A stretch of 13,356 bases of DNA, from the NCBI GenBank assembly GCA_903928045.1, contig CAIYPH010000276.1, positions 1 through 13,356 of the forward strand, read 5' to 3'. Shown piece after piece: positions 13,215-13,356 of the stretch. The notes below the pieces were generated by a model. That model was not told the DNA's origin. It did no database searches and saw only the letters and a program-made list of their open reading frames with translations. The position numbers and the translations under genes were made by a program. Origin of the DNA: an uncultured Rhodospirillales bacterium (GTDB lineage Bacteria > Pseudomonadota > Alphaproteobacteria > Acetobacterales > Acetobacteraceae). Each line of letters begins with the position of its first letter. The stretch's first letter is position 1.

Positions 13215-13356
13215 GTATCAGTCTCCCTGTTTGTAGTCTGGTGGTCACATCCCGTTACAGGCCGTGCCACGGACGGATAACCATGAATGGGTCATGCCCG
13301 CTAGGCAAGCCTGCATCTTGCTTGGCGCAGAGGCAAAACCACTCTTGGCGGAGGAA
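13215..13356 (-). promoter_or_regulatory. Upstream region of the liv operon
   Basis: This 142-base noncoding stretch runs to the window edge and should carry the operon promoter. It contains the livJ ribosome site GGGAGA (13222-13227, minus strand) and a short imperfect repeat, GCAAG/CTTGC, around 13303-13319. I find no confident -35/-10 pair; a TGGCAC element resembling a sigma-54 -24 box lacks its -12 partner. Confidence 0.4.

Noticed and set aside
13256..13272. Sigma-54 promoter before livJ (TGGCAC element)
   Set aside because: The required GC of the -12 box is absent at the correct spacing.
1..13356. CRISPR arrays, insertion sequences, tRNA or rRNA genes, prophage
   Set aside because: No spaced direct repeats, transposase or integrase frames, tRNA-like cloverleaf or rRNA segments were seen by eye.

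Overview
This is a GC-rich window with strongly GC-biased third codon positions. Very long open frames run antisense to the real genes, as is usual at such composition. The gene content suggests an alphaproteobacterium, perhaps Rhodospirillales or Acetobacteraceae. The clues are a lipid A gene, a chemoreceptor with an HBM-type sensor, an alphaproteobacterial-style Cfa-like enzyme (YSS and QVITI motifs), and a liv operon with a fused permease/ATPase. Placement below class level is inference. I found no tRNA, rRNA, CRISPR array, insertion sequence or phage gene.

Layout. (1) 1-584, minus: the N-terminal part of a methyl-accepting chemotaxis protein, cut by the window edge. (2) 740-3550, minus: a compact probable operon. 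It reads from right to left as a 53-residue unknown protein, a GNAT acetyltransferase, a carbon-nitrogen hydrolase and lpxB. The last three are joined by two successive 4-base GTGA stop/start overlaps. (3) 3589-6935, plus: a divergent unit. It holds a possible 30-codon leader ORF, a LuxR/NarL-type regulator with a shortened, degenerate receiver-like domain, a DNA photolyase on a TTG start six bases later, and a Cfa-like lipid methyltransferase. (4) 6943-13214, minus: a branched-chain amino acid type ABC transport operon. It reads as a Tat-like binding protein, a terminator-like hairpin, livH, a livM-livG fusion, livF, and lastly a single ORF joining a tyrosine-phosphatase-like domain to a glutathione S-transferase domain. 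cfa and this last gene converge with only 7 bases between them.

How the genes work together. The transporter parts form a complete importer: binding protein, two permease domains and two ATPase domains. The photolyase and Cfa-like enzyme look like a light or oxidative damage module covering DNA and membrane. This fits the grouping of photolyase and cfa genes in the Rhodobacter sphaeroides singlet-oxygen regulon, which I recall from the literature. The regulator in front is its obvious candidate controller, but that is inference. The acetyltransferase and hydrolase match the two halves of a nitrilase subfamily often found as one fused protein.

Most genes here belong to known families. The items most worth a second look are the phosphatase-GST fusion, the degenerate regulator coupled to photolyase, the altered active-site residues of the Cfa-like enzyme, the GNAT/nitrilase/lpxB coupling and the small unknown genes. 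I do not see a clearly new multi-gene system.
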